The position numbers were made by a program, and so were the translations under genes. Shown here one piece after another: positions 52,855-60,335 of a stretch of DNA of 64,000 nt. This DNA comes from Jeotgalibacillus haloalkalitolerans. GTDB taxonomy: Bacteria; Bacillota; Bacilli; Bacillales; Jeotgalibacillaceae. The stretch covers positions 1 through 64,000 of the forward strand of contig NZ_JAXQNN010000005.1 in the NCBI RefSeq assembly GCF_034427455.1. Direction: 5' to 3'. The notes beneath the pieces are model-generated. The model did not search any database. It was not told the origin of the DNA and was given only the letters and a program-made list of their open reading frames with translations. Each line of letters opens with the position of its first letter. The first letter of the stretch is position 1.

Positions 52855-55389
52855 ATGGTGAGAATCGAATCTTACGAAAAACAGCCGCCACTTTTAAAAG
52901 AAGTGACCGTCACACTCCATTATCATCGCTATGACCATGACTATGAAGGGTGGAATCTGTGGGTATGGCTTGAAGGTGAAACCGGACATATGGTGGAGTT
53001 TTCTGAAGAAGACAGCTATGGAAAAACAGCTGTTTTTGCCTTACAGAGCACTGAAGAAATCAAGCGTGTCGGTTTTATTATCCGAAAAAGCACAGAAGAA
53101 AATGACTGGGCAGGCAAACGCTTTGATGACCGGTTTATTACTTCATTTGACCCGTCAGGCCATGCAGAAGTCTGGCTGATGCAGGGAATGGAGCGAATCT
53201 ATGAAAACCTGAATGATGTGACTGTTTTTCCCGGCATTATCAGCGCAAAGATTGATAAATGGGATGAAATTTCCGTTCTCACTAACCTTTCCTTTGATTG
53301 GGAACACGACAATCTCCACGTCGCCCTTCATGGAGCTGAAATAAAAAAAGTCCGCGTTGAAAAGGATAACGCCGGCTCAGATCTTGCAAACCGTCTGGTC
53401 ATTAAAACGAAAAACAGACTTTCCCTGACAAAGCAATATCAGGTGAACCTCTCCCATTTCGGTTATTGTGATGTTACATTCGGTGACATTATGCGTACGA
53501 AAAAGTTTGATCAGACGTTTAAATATGATGGTTTTCTCGGGTCTCAATATTCACCTGAACAAACTTCCTTCTGTTTCTGGGCACCCTCTGCCCGGCAGGC
53601 TGAAATAAAGCTTTTTAAGAATGGTGAAGTCTTTTTATTCAAGATGAATCATGGTGAGTGCGGAACGTGGCATATCGACCTTGCAGGTGACTGGGAGGGT
53701 GCCCACTATCTGTACCGCGTCCGCATCGGGAAAGAATGGCGTGAAACGCAGGATCCTTATGCAAAAGCCGTCAGTGTGAACGGCACCAGAAGTGCTGTAG
53801 TAGATCTGGGAAAAACAAACCCTGCATCCTGGAAACCTGTTACGCGTACACTTGAATCTCCCGTGGATGCGGTGATCTATGAGCTGCATATCCGTGATGC
53901 GACGATACATGAAGACAGCGGGGTATTCAATAAAGGGAAATACCTTGGTCTTGCTGAACAGGGAACTGTGACAGCGCATGGTTTTTCAACCGGACTCGAT
54001 TATTTGGCAGAGCTTGGCGTCACACATGTACAATTACTGCCGTTTTATGATTACTGGACAGTGGATGAGACGAAGCTCGATCAGCCTCAATATAACTGGG
54101 GCTACGATCCGAAGCATTTCAACGCACCTGAGGGATCGTATTCTACTGATCCGACTCACCACGCACTCCGGATCAAAGAACTTAAGACGCTGATTCAGGC
54201 CATTCACGACCGTGGCATGAGTGTGATCATGGATGTCGTCTATAACCATGTTTATGATGTTGCAAGGTCTCCTTTTCACCAGCTCGTTCCGGGTTATTAC
54301 TTCCGATATACCCGAAATGGAAAACTGTCAAATGGGACTGGTGTAGGAAATGATACAGCCTCTGAGCGCGCAATGATGAGGCGATTTATCGTAGATTCTC
54401 TTGTTTACTGGGCAACGGAGTATCAGATTGACGGCTTCCGGTTTGATCTGATGGGTATTCATGATGTAGAAACCATGAGAGCTGCCAGAAGTGCTCTGGA
54501 TAACATTGATCCTGCCATCATGATGCTCGGTGAAGGCTGGGACCTCCAGACTGCACTCCCTGATCATTTAAAAGCAAATCAGTATCAGGCGGATCAGATG
54601 AAAGGCGTCGCCCATTTTAATGACGCACTGCGCGATCATTTAAAGGGAAACACCTTCTCAAAACAGGATAACGGCTTTATCAACGGCAGAATCGGCATGA
54701 GATATCACCTGCTTCAGGGCGTGTCTGCCGGCATGAAAGTGCCTTATGACAGAAAAACATTTATCTCACCCGAGCAGGTCGTCAATTATGCAGAAGCCCA
54801 TGATAATCATACACTTTGGGATAAACTCTGCTTTACAACACCAAATGCAAACATGAGCGATCATAAAAGGATGCACAGGCTTGCTACCTCGATCATTCTG
54901 TTATCCCAGGGCGTTCCTTTCCTGCATGCAGGTCAGGAATTCATGCGGACAAAATACGGAGTTGAAAACAGCTACCGTTCACCTGATGAGATCAACAAGC
55001 TCGACTGGCACCGCCGTGAAGAATTCAATCAGACCGTTAACTTTATTAAAGGGTTAATCAGGCTGAGAAAAGCACATCCCGCTTTCAGAATGAGAACGAA
55101 AGATGACATCGTGAATCAGATGCATTTTCATGCGACGGACGAGAGGTTAATTGCGTATGACCTGACCCCTGCTGAAGGACGCTATGAACGTTATACCGTC
55201 ATCCACAACGCGCACGGCGGACCGGTAAAGTATCACCTTGATTCAGCTGGTCCATGGCATATCCTTGCTGACGGGATCCATGCAGACAGTGAGCCGCTCG
55301 GTGTCTTAAGGTCAGACGTGGTTGAAGTGAGCCGTCACAGCACCTATGTCCTTGCCCTTCCGTTTAATTCAATGGATAGTCGGGAATAA
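52855..55389 (+). CDS. pulA: type I pullulanase
   Basis: 844-aa debranching enzyme of GH13 that hydrolyses alpha-1,6 links in pullulan and limit dextrins. Domains: N-terminal CBM41-like (WNLWVWLEGETG, residues 35-60), CBM48 (TSFCFWAPSARQAEIKLF near 230), then the catalytic barrel with the pullulanase signature YNWGYDPKHFN near 410, nucleophile DGFRFDLMG near 535, acid LGEGWD near 563, and AEAHDNHTLWDK near 650. No signal peptide, so intracellular. No glycogen or maltodextrin genes are adjacent. Confidence 0.95.
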   Translation: MVRIESYEKQPPLLKEVTVTLHYHRYDHDYEGWNLWVWLEGETGHMVEFSEEDSYGKTAVFALQSTEEIKRVGFIIRKSTEENDWAGKRFDDRFITSFDPSGHAEVWLMQGMERIYENLNDVTVFPGIISAKIDKWDEISVLTNLSFDWEHDNLHVALHGAEIKKVRVEKDNAGSDLANRLVIKTKNRLSLTKQYQVNLSHFGYCDVTFGDIMRTKKFDQTFKYDGFLGSQYSPEQTSFCFWAPSARQAEIKLFKNGEVFLFKMNHGECGTWHIDLAGDWEGAHYLYRVRIGKEWRETQDPYAKAVSVNGTRSAVVDLGKTNPASWKPVTRTLESPVDAVIYELHIRDATIHEDSGVFNKGKYLGLAEQGTVTAHGFSTGLDYLAELGVTHVQLLPFYDYWTVDETKLDQPQYNWGYDPKHFNAPEGSYSTDPTHHALRIKELKTLIQAIHDRGMSVIMDVVYNHVYDVARSPFHQLVPGYYFRYTRNGKLSNGTGVGNDTASERAMMRRFIVDSLVYWATEYQIDGFRFDLMGIHDVETMRAARSALDNIDPAIMMLGEGWDLQTALPDHLKANQYQADQMKGVAHFNDALRDHLKGNTFSKQDNGFINGRIGMRYHLLQGVSAGMKVPYDRKTFISPEQVVNYAEAHDNHTLWDKLCFTTPNANMSDHKRMHRLATSIILLSQGVPFLHAGQEFMRTKYGVENSYRSPDEINKLDWHRREEFNQTVNFIKGLIRLRKAHPAFRMRTKDDIVNQMHFHATDERLIAYDLTPAEGRYERYTVIHNAHGGPVKYHLDSAGPWHILADGIHADSEPLGVLRSDVVEVSRHSTYVLALPFNSMDSRE

Positions 55390-55422
55390 TCTACTATCCA
55401 ATTGAGAAGGGTTGATGATCAA

Positions 55423-55608
55423 ATGCTTTATATACTTGCTATTTTCCTGCCGCCACTCGCGGTATTATTCACAGGCAGATTCGGTTCATTTCTGCTGAAT
55501 ATCCTGCTGACGATCCTCGGCTATATTCCAGGACTGATCCACGCAGTGATTGTTGTACGCGATGAAAAACATAAAAAAGATATGCAGCGCTATATGCAAA
55601 AATCATAG
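55423..55608 (+). CDS. YqaE/Pmp3 family (UPF0057) small membrane protein
   Basis: 62-aa proteolipid with two helices: FLPPLAVLFTGRFGSFLLNI and LTILGYIPGLIHAVIVV. This is the Pmp3 fold, linked to salt and membrane-potential stress. The ATG at 55423 is used here; an upstream TTG at 55402 in the same frame gives a 68-residue form. It follows pulA by 34 nt. Confidence 0.88.
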   Translation: MLYILAIFLPPLAVLFTGRFGSFLLNILLTILGYIPGLIHAVIVVRDEKHKKDMQRYMQKS

Positions 55609-55670
55609 TGAGATCAATGCCGGGAGCATACAATCTATTTTGTGATGAAAAATGAATTTTATATTGAAAT

Positions 55671-55802
55671 CTAAGTGCAGCGGAGCGTAAGGCGGCGACT
55701 CCGGGACGAATAGAGGGAAGCTGAGACCCCGGAAAGCAAAGCTTGAGGAGGCTCAGCAACCTCCGTCCGGAAAGCGTCCGCCTGAAGCGCAGCGAAACGA
55801 TT
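55671..55802 (-). repeat. GC-rich dispersed element, type I, copy 5
   Basis: Minus-strand copy, reading AATCGTTTCGCTGCGCTTC to CTCCGCTGCACTTAG. In element orientation it is directly preceded by the hairpin GAGGATGGGACA / TGTCTCATCCTC (55804-55831). Confidence 0.92.
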
Positions 55803-55803
55803 G

Positions 55804-55831
55804 GAGGATGAGACATTTTTGTCCCATCCTC
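55804..55831. terminator. hairpin abutting dispersed element copy 5
   Basis: Stem GAGGATGAGACA / TGTCCCATCCTC, T-run on the plus side. Probably acts as a terminator for rightward transcripts; it is closely similar to the hairpin next to copy 6. Confidence 0.75.
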
Positions 55832-55853
55832 TTTTCATTCAGGAGGGAAAAAG

Positions 55854-56081
55854 ATGACAGACCCGTTTTCTTTACATGCTGACGTAAAACATGACATGAC
55901 CAATCAGATTCAGACATACTTTCTTAATGAACACGATGAAGAAATCGGTCAGCTGAAAGCCACACTGATTCTTGATTTCTTTTTAAAAGAAATTGCCCCT
56001 GCCGTATATAACCAGGGAATTGCTGATGCACATCAATTTTTAGAGAAAAAGCTTGAGGACCTGTTTTCCATCCAAAAGTAA
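55854..56081 (+). CDS. DUF2164 family protein
   Basis: 75-aa protein with the DUF2164 pattern: NQIQTYFLNEHDEEIGQLKA, then LILDFFLKEIAPAVYNQG. Function unknown, cytoplasmic. AGGAGG precedes the ATG. It starts 50 nt after a dispersed element and has no terminator of its own. Confidence 0.88.
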   Translation: MTDPFSLHADVKHDMTNQIQTYFLNEHDEEIGQLKATLILDFFLKEIAPAVYNQGIADAHQFLEKKLEDLFSIQK

Positions 56082-56160
56082 GACGCGTCCTTCTTTACAA
56101 ATCCCGAGTAGCCTTATACGATATAAGTAGTTAAATATTTTAATCAAAGGAGCTCATCCT

Positions 56161-56418
56161 ATGGAATATGATAAGCAGCAAATCAACCGTCTGAAACGTG
56201 CTGAAGGGCAGATAAAGGGTATCTTACGCATGATGGAAGAAGGCAAAGACTGCAGAGATGTTGTGACTCAGCTTTCTGCTACACGTACGGCACTGGACCG
56301 CACAATTGGTCTGATCGTGGCACGCAACCTTGAGGAGTGTCTGCGTAACGCTGAAAAGGGTGAAGATTCAGCGGATTATATTAATGAAGCTGTTCAGTTA
56401 CTGGTGAAGTCGAGGTAA
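56161..56418 (+). CDS. CsoR/CstR-like metal- or persulfide-sensing repressor
   Basis: 85-aa DUF156 repressor. The first Cys is in DCRDVV, the second in NLEEC; the His found between them in CsoR is Asn here (ARNLEEC). That pattern is typical of CstR, which senses persulfides, rather than copper. No sulfur-metabolism genes are adjacent, so its targets are not evident. AAAGGAG before ATG. Confidence 0.88.
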   Translation: MEYDKQQINRLKRAEGQIKGILRMMEEGKDCRDVVTQLSATRTALDRTIGLIVARNLEECLRNAEKGEDSADYINEAVQLLVKSR

Positions 56419-56423
56419 TGCAT

Positions 56424-56456
56424 GAGGCTGGGACATAAAAAATGTCTCAGCCTTTT
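56424..56456 (+). terminator. terminator after CstR-like gene, abutting copy 6
   Basis: Hairpin GGCTGGGACAT / ATGTCTCAGCC followed by TTTTTTAAG, then the element start GTCGTTTCGC. Confidence 0.9.
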
Positions 56457-56459
56457 TTA

Positions 56460-56586
56460 AGTCGTTTCGCTTCAGGCGGACGCTTTCCGGACGGAGGTTG
56501 CTAGGCATCCTCGCCTTCGGCTGCGGGGTCTCAGCTTCCCTCTAATCGTCCCGAAGTCGCCACCTTACGCTCCGCTGCACTAAGTT
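56460..56586 (+). repeat. GC-rich dispersed element, type I, copy 6
   Basis: Starts AGTCGTTTCGCTTCAGGCGG and ends CGCTCCGCTGCACTAAG. The internal stem is present but less perfect (GCTAGGCATCC / GGGGTCTCAGC). Confidence 0.9.
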
Positions 56587-56694
56587 TCATTTTAATAATA
56601 AGAGTTGTCAGAAACTCATTTCTCACCTTTTGTCCCAACCACTTTATTTTGCACGGCCACGCTATGCGGGATTTTTTGAGGAGGAATAGACAAT

Positions 56695-56718
56695 ATGGCA
56701 ACACAGCGTCTCAATTAA
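56695..56718 (+). other. seven-codon ORF behind a strong RBS, possible gene remnant
   Basis: GAGGAGG at 56678-56684 and ATG at 56695 begin MATQRLN and a stop. Spacing (10 nt) is a little long. It may be the first codons of a decayed gene or a leader peptide. It overlaps the end of the minus-strand DUF6366 gene. Confidence 0.3.
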
Positions 56719-56902
56719 AAAAGTATGACGCTGCGATCAAGCCAATAATAATAACGAGTATCAGTATGCCAGTCCCCTTCCACCCTAATGAACCGACGAG
56801 ATCGGAAAGATTACTGCCATGAATACCGCTTGAAGCACTTCTCAACTCTTTTTGCCTCAACTTTTCTCTTCTATCCCCAGCAGTTTGTTTCTCTTCACTC
56901 AT
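56711..56902 (-). CDS. DUF6366 family small membrane protein
   Basis: 63-aa protein with a charged N-terminus (DRREKLRQKELRS) and one C-terminal helix (GWKGTGILILVIIIGLI). It matches the DUF6366 pattern of Bacillales. Function unknown. The ATG at 56902 has GGAGTGG 5 nt upstream. It overlaps the end of the HIT gene by 8 nt, so the two may be coupled. Confidence 0.85.
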   Translation of the reverse strand: MSEEKQTAGDRREKLRQKELRSASSGIHGSNLSDLVGSLGWKGTGILILVIIIGLIAASYFFN

Positions 56903-57353
56903 ACGATCCACTCCTTCTGCCTCGATTATTTTTTTTGTTTTTATTACGTGGGCTATTCTCTCTTCTGTTATTCTCCTGCTTCAACCAGTAGCGAATCCCT
57001 TTTCCCGCCAATGGTTCATCATGATACCTGGGGATAACGTGCAGATGGCAATGGGGGATCTCCTGATTTGAGACCTTCCCGACATTCCACCCAATTGTGT
57101 AGCCATCAGGACTGACAGTTTCCTGTAAGACCTTTTTCGCTTCATGAAGCATATTATATGTATCGTTCCACTCTTCTTTCGTTAACTCAAATATATCCTG
57201 TCTGTGTTTTTTCGGGACAATTAACCCGCTGCCTTCAAGGACATCCTGATGTCTGTTATGCTGCAAAAAATAACAGGTTTTGCTTTCCAGCACGATCTGC
57301 TGTTCAATATCCTGATGCGGGTTACATAATGGGCAATTCAAATCGTAAGACAT
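56895..57353 (-). CDS. HIT family nucleotide-binding protein
   Basis: 152-aa HIT protein: zinc-ribbon-like CPLC at the N-terminus and the HIT motif HCHLHVIPRYH near residue 100. The C-terminal 25 residues are a basic, Asn/Arg-rich tail (RRENSPRNKNKKNNRGRR) beyond the usual fold. HIT proteins hydrolyse dinucleotides or AMP conjugates. AGGAGGAG before the ATG. Confidence 0.9.
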   Translation of the reverse strand: MSYDLNCPLCNPHQDIEQQIVLESKTCYFLQHNRHQDVLEGSGLIVPKKHRQDIFELTKEEWNDTYNMLHEAKKVLQETVSPDGYTIGWNVGKVSNQEIPHCHLHVIPRYHDEPLAGKGIRYWLKQENNRRENSPRNKNKKNNRGRRSGSYE

Positions 57354-57415
57354 ATTTCTCCTCCTGAAGTAAAACTGACGCCAAAATAAAAACCGCCGGG
57401 CTCATGTCGGCAGTT

Positions 57416-57685
57416 TTATGCACCCGGTCTGATCCGGTCCTTGTATCTCGCAATGCTTTTTTCAACGCTCAGTACAAGCTGCTTTTCCTTACGCCGCTCA
57501 TGCCATTTCGTGACAAGAGAGTGAAGAAACATCAGCCCGATAAATGGAACAATGCTTATGTAAATAAAATGAGACTCTCCCTGGAAAATCTCCTGCAGGA
57601 TAAACCACCAGTAACCGATGTAAATGATCGTGAAAGTAAGATTTATGAGCCCTTCGCCTGAAGATCTGCTTCTTTTTTTACGCAT
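57416..57685 (-). CDS. small membrane protein of unknown function
   Basis: 89-aa protein with basic N-terminus, two helices (INLTFTIIYIGYWWFILQEIF and FIYISIVPFIGLMFLHSL), and a basic C-terminal tail. No family recognised. AGGTGA precedes the ATG. Confidence 0.75.
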   Translation of the reverse strand: MRKKRSRSSGEGLINLTFTIIYIGYWWFILQEIFQGESHFIYISIVPFIGLMFLHSLVTKWHERRKEKQLVLSVEKSIARYKDRIRPGA

Positions 57686-57763
57686 TCATTCACCTGCTTT
57701 GCTATACAAGATAGTCTAATCCTATCATAACTTGTCAGAAAATTCATTTCTTTTCTAATTGGC

Positions 57764-57928
57764 TTTATTAATGTTGACTGTTGATTTCCGCTTCAGGGGG
57801 ACGCTTTCCGTCGGTGGACCGTTTTTTGGTCCTGTCCTTGAGCCCGCAGGCTTCGCCATAAGCCTCACCTGTCCCTTCCTGCGAGCCGCCCCCTTACGCT
57901 CCAATCAACAGCTGTGCAGAATCAACAA
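57764..57928 (+). repeat. GC-rich dispersed element, type II, copy 7
   Basis: Perfect terminal inverted repeat CTGTTGATT (57778-57786) / AATCAACAG (57903-57911). Contains an extra inner hairpin (GGACCGTTTTTTGGTCC) absent from copy 4. Same flanking sequence as copy 4. Confidence 0.9.
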
Positions 57929-57957
57929 TGATCTTTAACATGGTTTTCTCATTTAAA

Positions 57958-57980
57958 AAATCCCGCCGGAAGCGGGATTT
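57958..57980 (-). terminator. terminator after 57981-58442
   Basis: Stem AAATCCCGC / GCGGGATTT, minus-strand T-run after it. Confidence 0.9.
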
Positions 57981-58442
57981 TTAATTAGCGGCTGTATTAA
58001 ACACCTGATCCAGGTACTGAATACTTCCGCTTAGAGAAATTAAGAGCATGACCATCATCACGAGTGAAATGAGCAGCAGGACTGCATATAGAATATCCTT
58101 CACTCTGAGGCCCTCTTCTTTTCTGTGCTGGAATGCAAGTATTACACGCTGCAGAAGGTACACAGCAAAAATACCGAGTGTCAGTGACAGTACCCAGGAC
58201 TGGATCGCACGATTAACTTCGTCCTGAAACAGTAAGTATCTGAGTGTATTATCGTCATTGACTTCAACTGTTACATCTTCTTTTACAAACGTTCCACGCT
58301 CAAGCGTTAACTGCTGTGTGCTTTCGTCATAAATATAGCCATAGCCGCCCGGATATACATTCAGTGTGACTGCTAATGTAATCAGCAGAATGATAATGCT
58401 GTAACCGCCGGCTGTGAACCAAAATGATCGTTTACTTTTCAT
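57981..58442 (-). CDS. membrane protein of unknown function
   Basis: 153-aa protein with three hydrophobic segments (about residues 10-30, 82-102 and 118-140). A predicted extracytoplasmic beta-rich loop (ERGTFVKEDVTVEVNDDNTL) lies between the first two. No family recognised. GGAGGG precedes the ATG. Confidence 0.8.
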   Translation of the reverse strand: MKSKRSFWFTAGGYSIIILLITLAVTLNVYPGGYGYIYDESTQQLTLERGTFVKEDVTVEVNDDNTLRYLLFQDEVNRAIQSWVLSLTLGIFAVYLLQRVILAFQHRKEEGLRVKDILYAVLLLISLVMMVMLLISLSGSIQYLDQVFNTAAN

Positions 58443-58694
58443 TCAATCAGGCCCTCCGCTTTAAATCAGCTAACGTTTATTCTATCAGACTGACAGCCCA
58501 ATCGTAAGTCATAGCGATTTTTTCACGAAATTACAGAAATTTCACCCTATTTCAGACTATTTATAGTAGAATACATAAGTACTAATGGGGTATATATCTA
58601 GTAAACAGCGGTAGTGTTTAAAGAAACGGCTCACCTGATGTATAATGGGATGCAGTCCGTTACAAATTATTTTTTAAGAATATGGGGTGCTGAT

Positions 58695-58886
58695 ATGACA
58701 CAGGCTAATGTAGGACAGAAAGTTAAATTTACACGCCATGGATTTGATATCACTGGCGAAGTGACAAAAATTCTCGAACGATCTGTGATTGTAAGTATAT
58801 CAGAAGAGGACGCTTTGCTTTTAGATTACGGTACAAACTTCACAGTTGTTTCGCATGAAAATTATAAAGTGGTAGAAAAAGCTTAA
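58695..58886 (+). CDS. DUF2187 (YkvS-like) small protein
   Basis: 63-aa SH3-like-barrel protein: VGQKVKFTRHGFDITGEV, then GTNFTVVSHENYKVV. B. subtilis YkvS is the closest known example; function unknown. The ATG at 58695 follows GGGGTG; the frame extends to 58614 without support. Confidence 0.87.
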   Translation: MTQANVGQKVKFTRHGFDITGEVTKILERSVIVSISEEDALLLDYGTNFTVVSHENYKVVEKA

Positions 58887-58920
58887 TGATTTTATAGCAG
58901 CGGCGTCTGCCTCTATGTAA

Positions 58921-58952
58921 AAATCTCCTGTCAGGATGCTGACAGGAGATTT
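58921..58952. terminator. bidirectional terminator
   Basis: 14-bp stem AAATCTCCTGTCAG / CTGACAGGAGATTT between DUF2187 gene and the convergent small ORF, whose stop codon (58931) is inside the stem. Confidence 0.92.
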
Positions 58953-59092
58953 TTAGTATCTGCAGCCAGCGCTTCTGCTGACGCATACTGCTCAGGATCA
59001 AAATTGAGCATCAGTATAAAAATAAGAATGATCATCACGATGACAAGTGCTACAATTGCAATTACGCTTTTTTTACCACTCACATGCTTCAA
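58931..59092 (-). CDS. small single-helix membrane protein, 53 aa, coupled to GNAT gene
   Basis: A short ORF whose TTG start overlaps the stop of the GNAT gene (TTGA). Encodes MKHVSGKKSVIAIVALVIVM, a membrane helix of about 22 residues, then a polar tail NFDPEQYASAEALAADTKNL. No strong ribosome-binding site, so translation would depend on coupling. Ends inside the shared terminator. Confidence 0.6.
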   Translation of the reverse strand: MKHVSGKKSVIAIVALVIVMIILIFILMLNFDPEQYASAEALAADTKNLLSAS

Positions 59093-59547
59093 CTCTTTTC
59101 TGTAGAATGTATGGTTAGCAGCATATCCACGTGAGGAATGCCGTCATCAAGATATTCTGCCGAGATTTCTTCAAAACCGAATGAACGGTAAAAATCTCTT
59201 AAGTAAGTCTGCCCCTGCAGCATAATCTCTTCAGTGCCCCACTCCTTCATCAGATCAATTGACTGTTGAACAAGCAGGCGGCCAAGCTTGCGGTTTCTGA
59301 ATTCCTCGAGCACAATAATTCTTCCAATTGAGGCCTTATTATACTTTGTCCCTGCCTTCATCAGTCTTGCATATGCTGCAAGCCTGCCGTCAATCCTCAG
59401 CTGAAGGTGCCAGGATTCAGGGTCATATCCATCCACTTCATGATAAGCACAGTTCTGCTCTACGACAAAAATATCCACGCGCGCTTTTAAAATATCGTGC
59501 AGTTCTTTTGCTGAAAGCTCGTCAAAGCGAGTACACTTCCATTCCAT
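59089..59547 (-). CDS. GNAT acetyltransferase, ElaA-like
   Basis: 152-aa GCN5-related acetyltransferase. Acetyl-CoA-binding region is SIGRIIVLEEFRNRKLGRLL near residue 75; the N-terminal VDIFVVEQNCAYHEVDGYD is typical of ElaA. Substrate unknown. GGGGGAAC before ATG. Confidence 0.88.
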   Translation of the reverse strand: MEWKCTRFDELSAKELHDILKARVDIFVVEQNCAYHEVDGYDPESWHLQLRIDGRLAAYARLMKAGTKYNKASIGRIIVLEEFRNRKLGRLLVQQSIDLMKEWGTEEIMLQGQTYLRDFYRSFGFEEISAEYLDDGIPHVDMLLTIHSTEKS

Positions 59548-59629
59548 TATGGTTCCCCCGTTCTGCTTTTACATCTCCTCTCATTATATTAGAATGAGAG
59601 AGAAATTTCACATCATTGGAGGGATTGAA

Positions 59630-59758
59630 TTGGAAAGTGCAATGGACTGGGTATTTCAGGTACTGTTTGGTATCGGCCTGTTATTTATCATCAGCTTTGG
59701 CATTGTCATTATGCTGTTACTGCAAAAAAAGAACTCTAACCGCCGGAAAGACGATTAG
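59630..59758 (+). CDS. small single-helix membrane protein, 42 aa
   Basis: MESAMDWVFQVLFGIGLLF and an ILE-rich helix, ending in a basic tail KKNSNRRKDD. TTG start with GGAGGG 6-7 nt upstream; the frame is open further up but without a site. Convergent with the PPOX gene. No family recognised. Confidence 0.65.
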   Translation: MESAMDWVFQVLFGIGLLFIISFGIVIMLLLQKKNSNRRKDD

Positions 59759-59767
59759 AGCTGAAGA

Positions 59768-60193
59768 CTACTTATCTAAATCAAGTGACTGCGGCTCTTC
59801 TCCTGAATTCATCAGGCGAATAGATGTCGGTTCAACCTCAAGTACCACATACTTTGGATCATCCGGGCCTTCAAACCAGTTTGAAAAGCGTTCATTCCAG
59901 AGCTTTTCCTTGATCTCTTTTGAATCACGGATCACAGCTGTCCCTTCAACCTCTACATATGAATCGGCATATCCGTCTCCCTCATATCCGAGTAATACAT
60001 GCACAAATGGATTGTCATCAATTTCTTCAGCTTTATGCGTATCAATACTCGTTGGTGTATGAAGCACATAGCCCTCATTATAAAAGGTCATATAACGTGA
60101 ATGCGGACGGTTGTTTTTCACCGTTGCAAGCGTCCCTGTTTTATTATTTTCAAGTACATTTAAAATATGGTCCTTCAGTTCTTTCTGGTTCAT
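59768..60193 (-). CDS. pyridoxamine 5'-phosphate oxidase-fold (general-stress-26-like) protein
   Basis: 141-aa split-barrel flavin-binding protein: KTGTLATVKNNRPHSRYMTF near residue 15, then GYVLHTPTSIDTHKAEEI. Similar to B. subtilis YdaG/GSP26, a sigma-B-dependent stress protein, but I see only a weak sigma-B-like promoter upstream. Start 60193 has AAGGAGTGG upstream. Confidence 0.88.
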   Translation of the reverse strand: MNQKELKDHILNVLENNKTGTLATVKNNRPHSRYMTFYNEGYVLHTPTSIDTHKAEEIDDNPFVHVLLGYEGDGYADSYVEVEGTAVIRDSKEIKEKLWNERFSNWFEGPDDPKYVVLEVEPTSIRLMNSGEEPQSLDLDK

Positions 60194-60306
60194 GAATACT
60201 CCACTCCTTTTTCTGGTCATGGTTTTAGTATTTCCACGAAGTGGGGGATGGGAAACATTTGGAGGTGTTTTATTTTGGGAGGCGCAGTGGGGACGCCATA
60301 CAAAAA

Positions 60307-60328
60307 ACGCCCTGCCGCAGCAGAGCGT
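60307..60328 (-). terminator. terminator after yfiY-like gene
   Basis: Stem ACGCTCTGC / GCAGGGCGT with TTTTTTG on the minus strand. Confidence 0.88.
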
Positions 60329-60335
60329 CTCAGAT

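Noticed and set aside
60194-60290. sigma-B promoter for the PPOX/GSP26-like gene
   Set aside because: The best match (GTTTCC-14-GGAAAT) fits the consensus at only about 8 of 12 positions.
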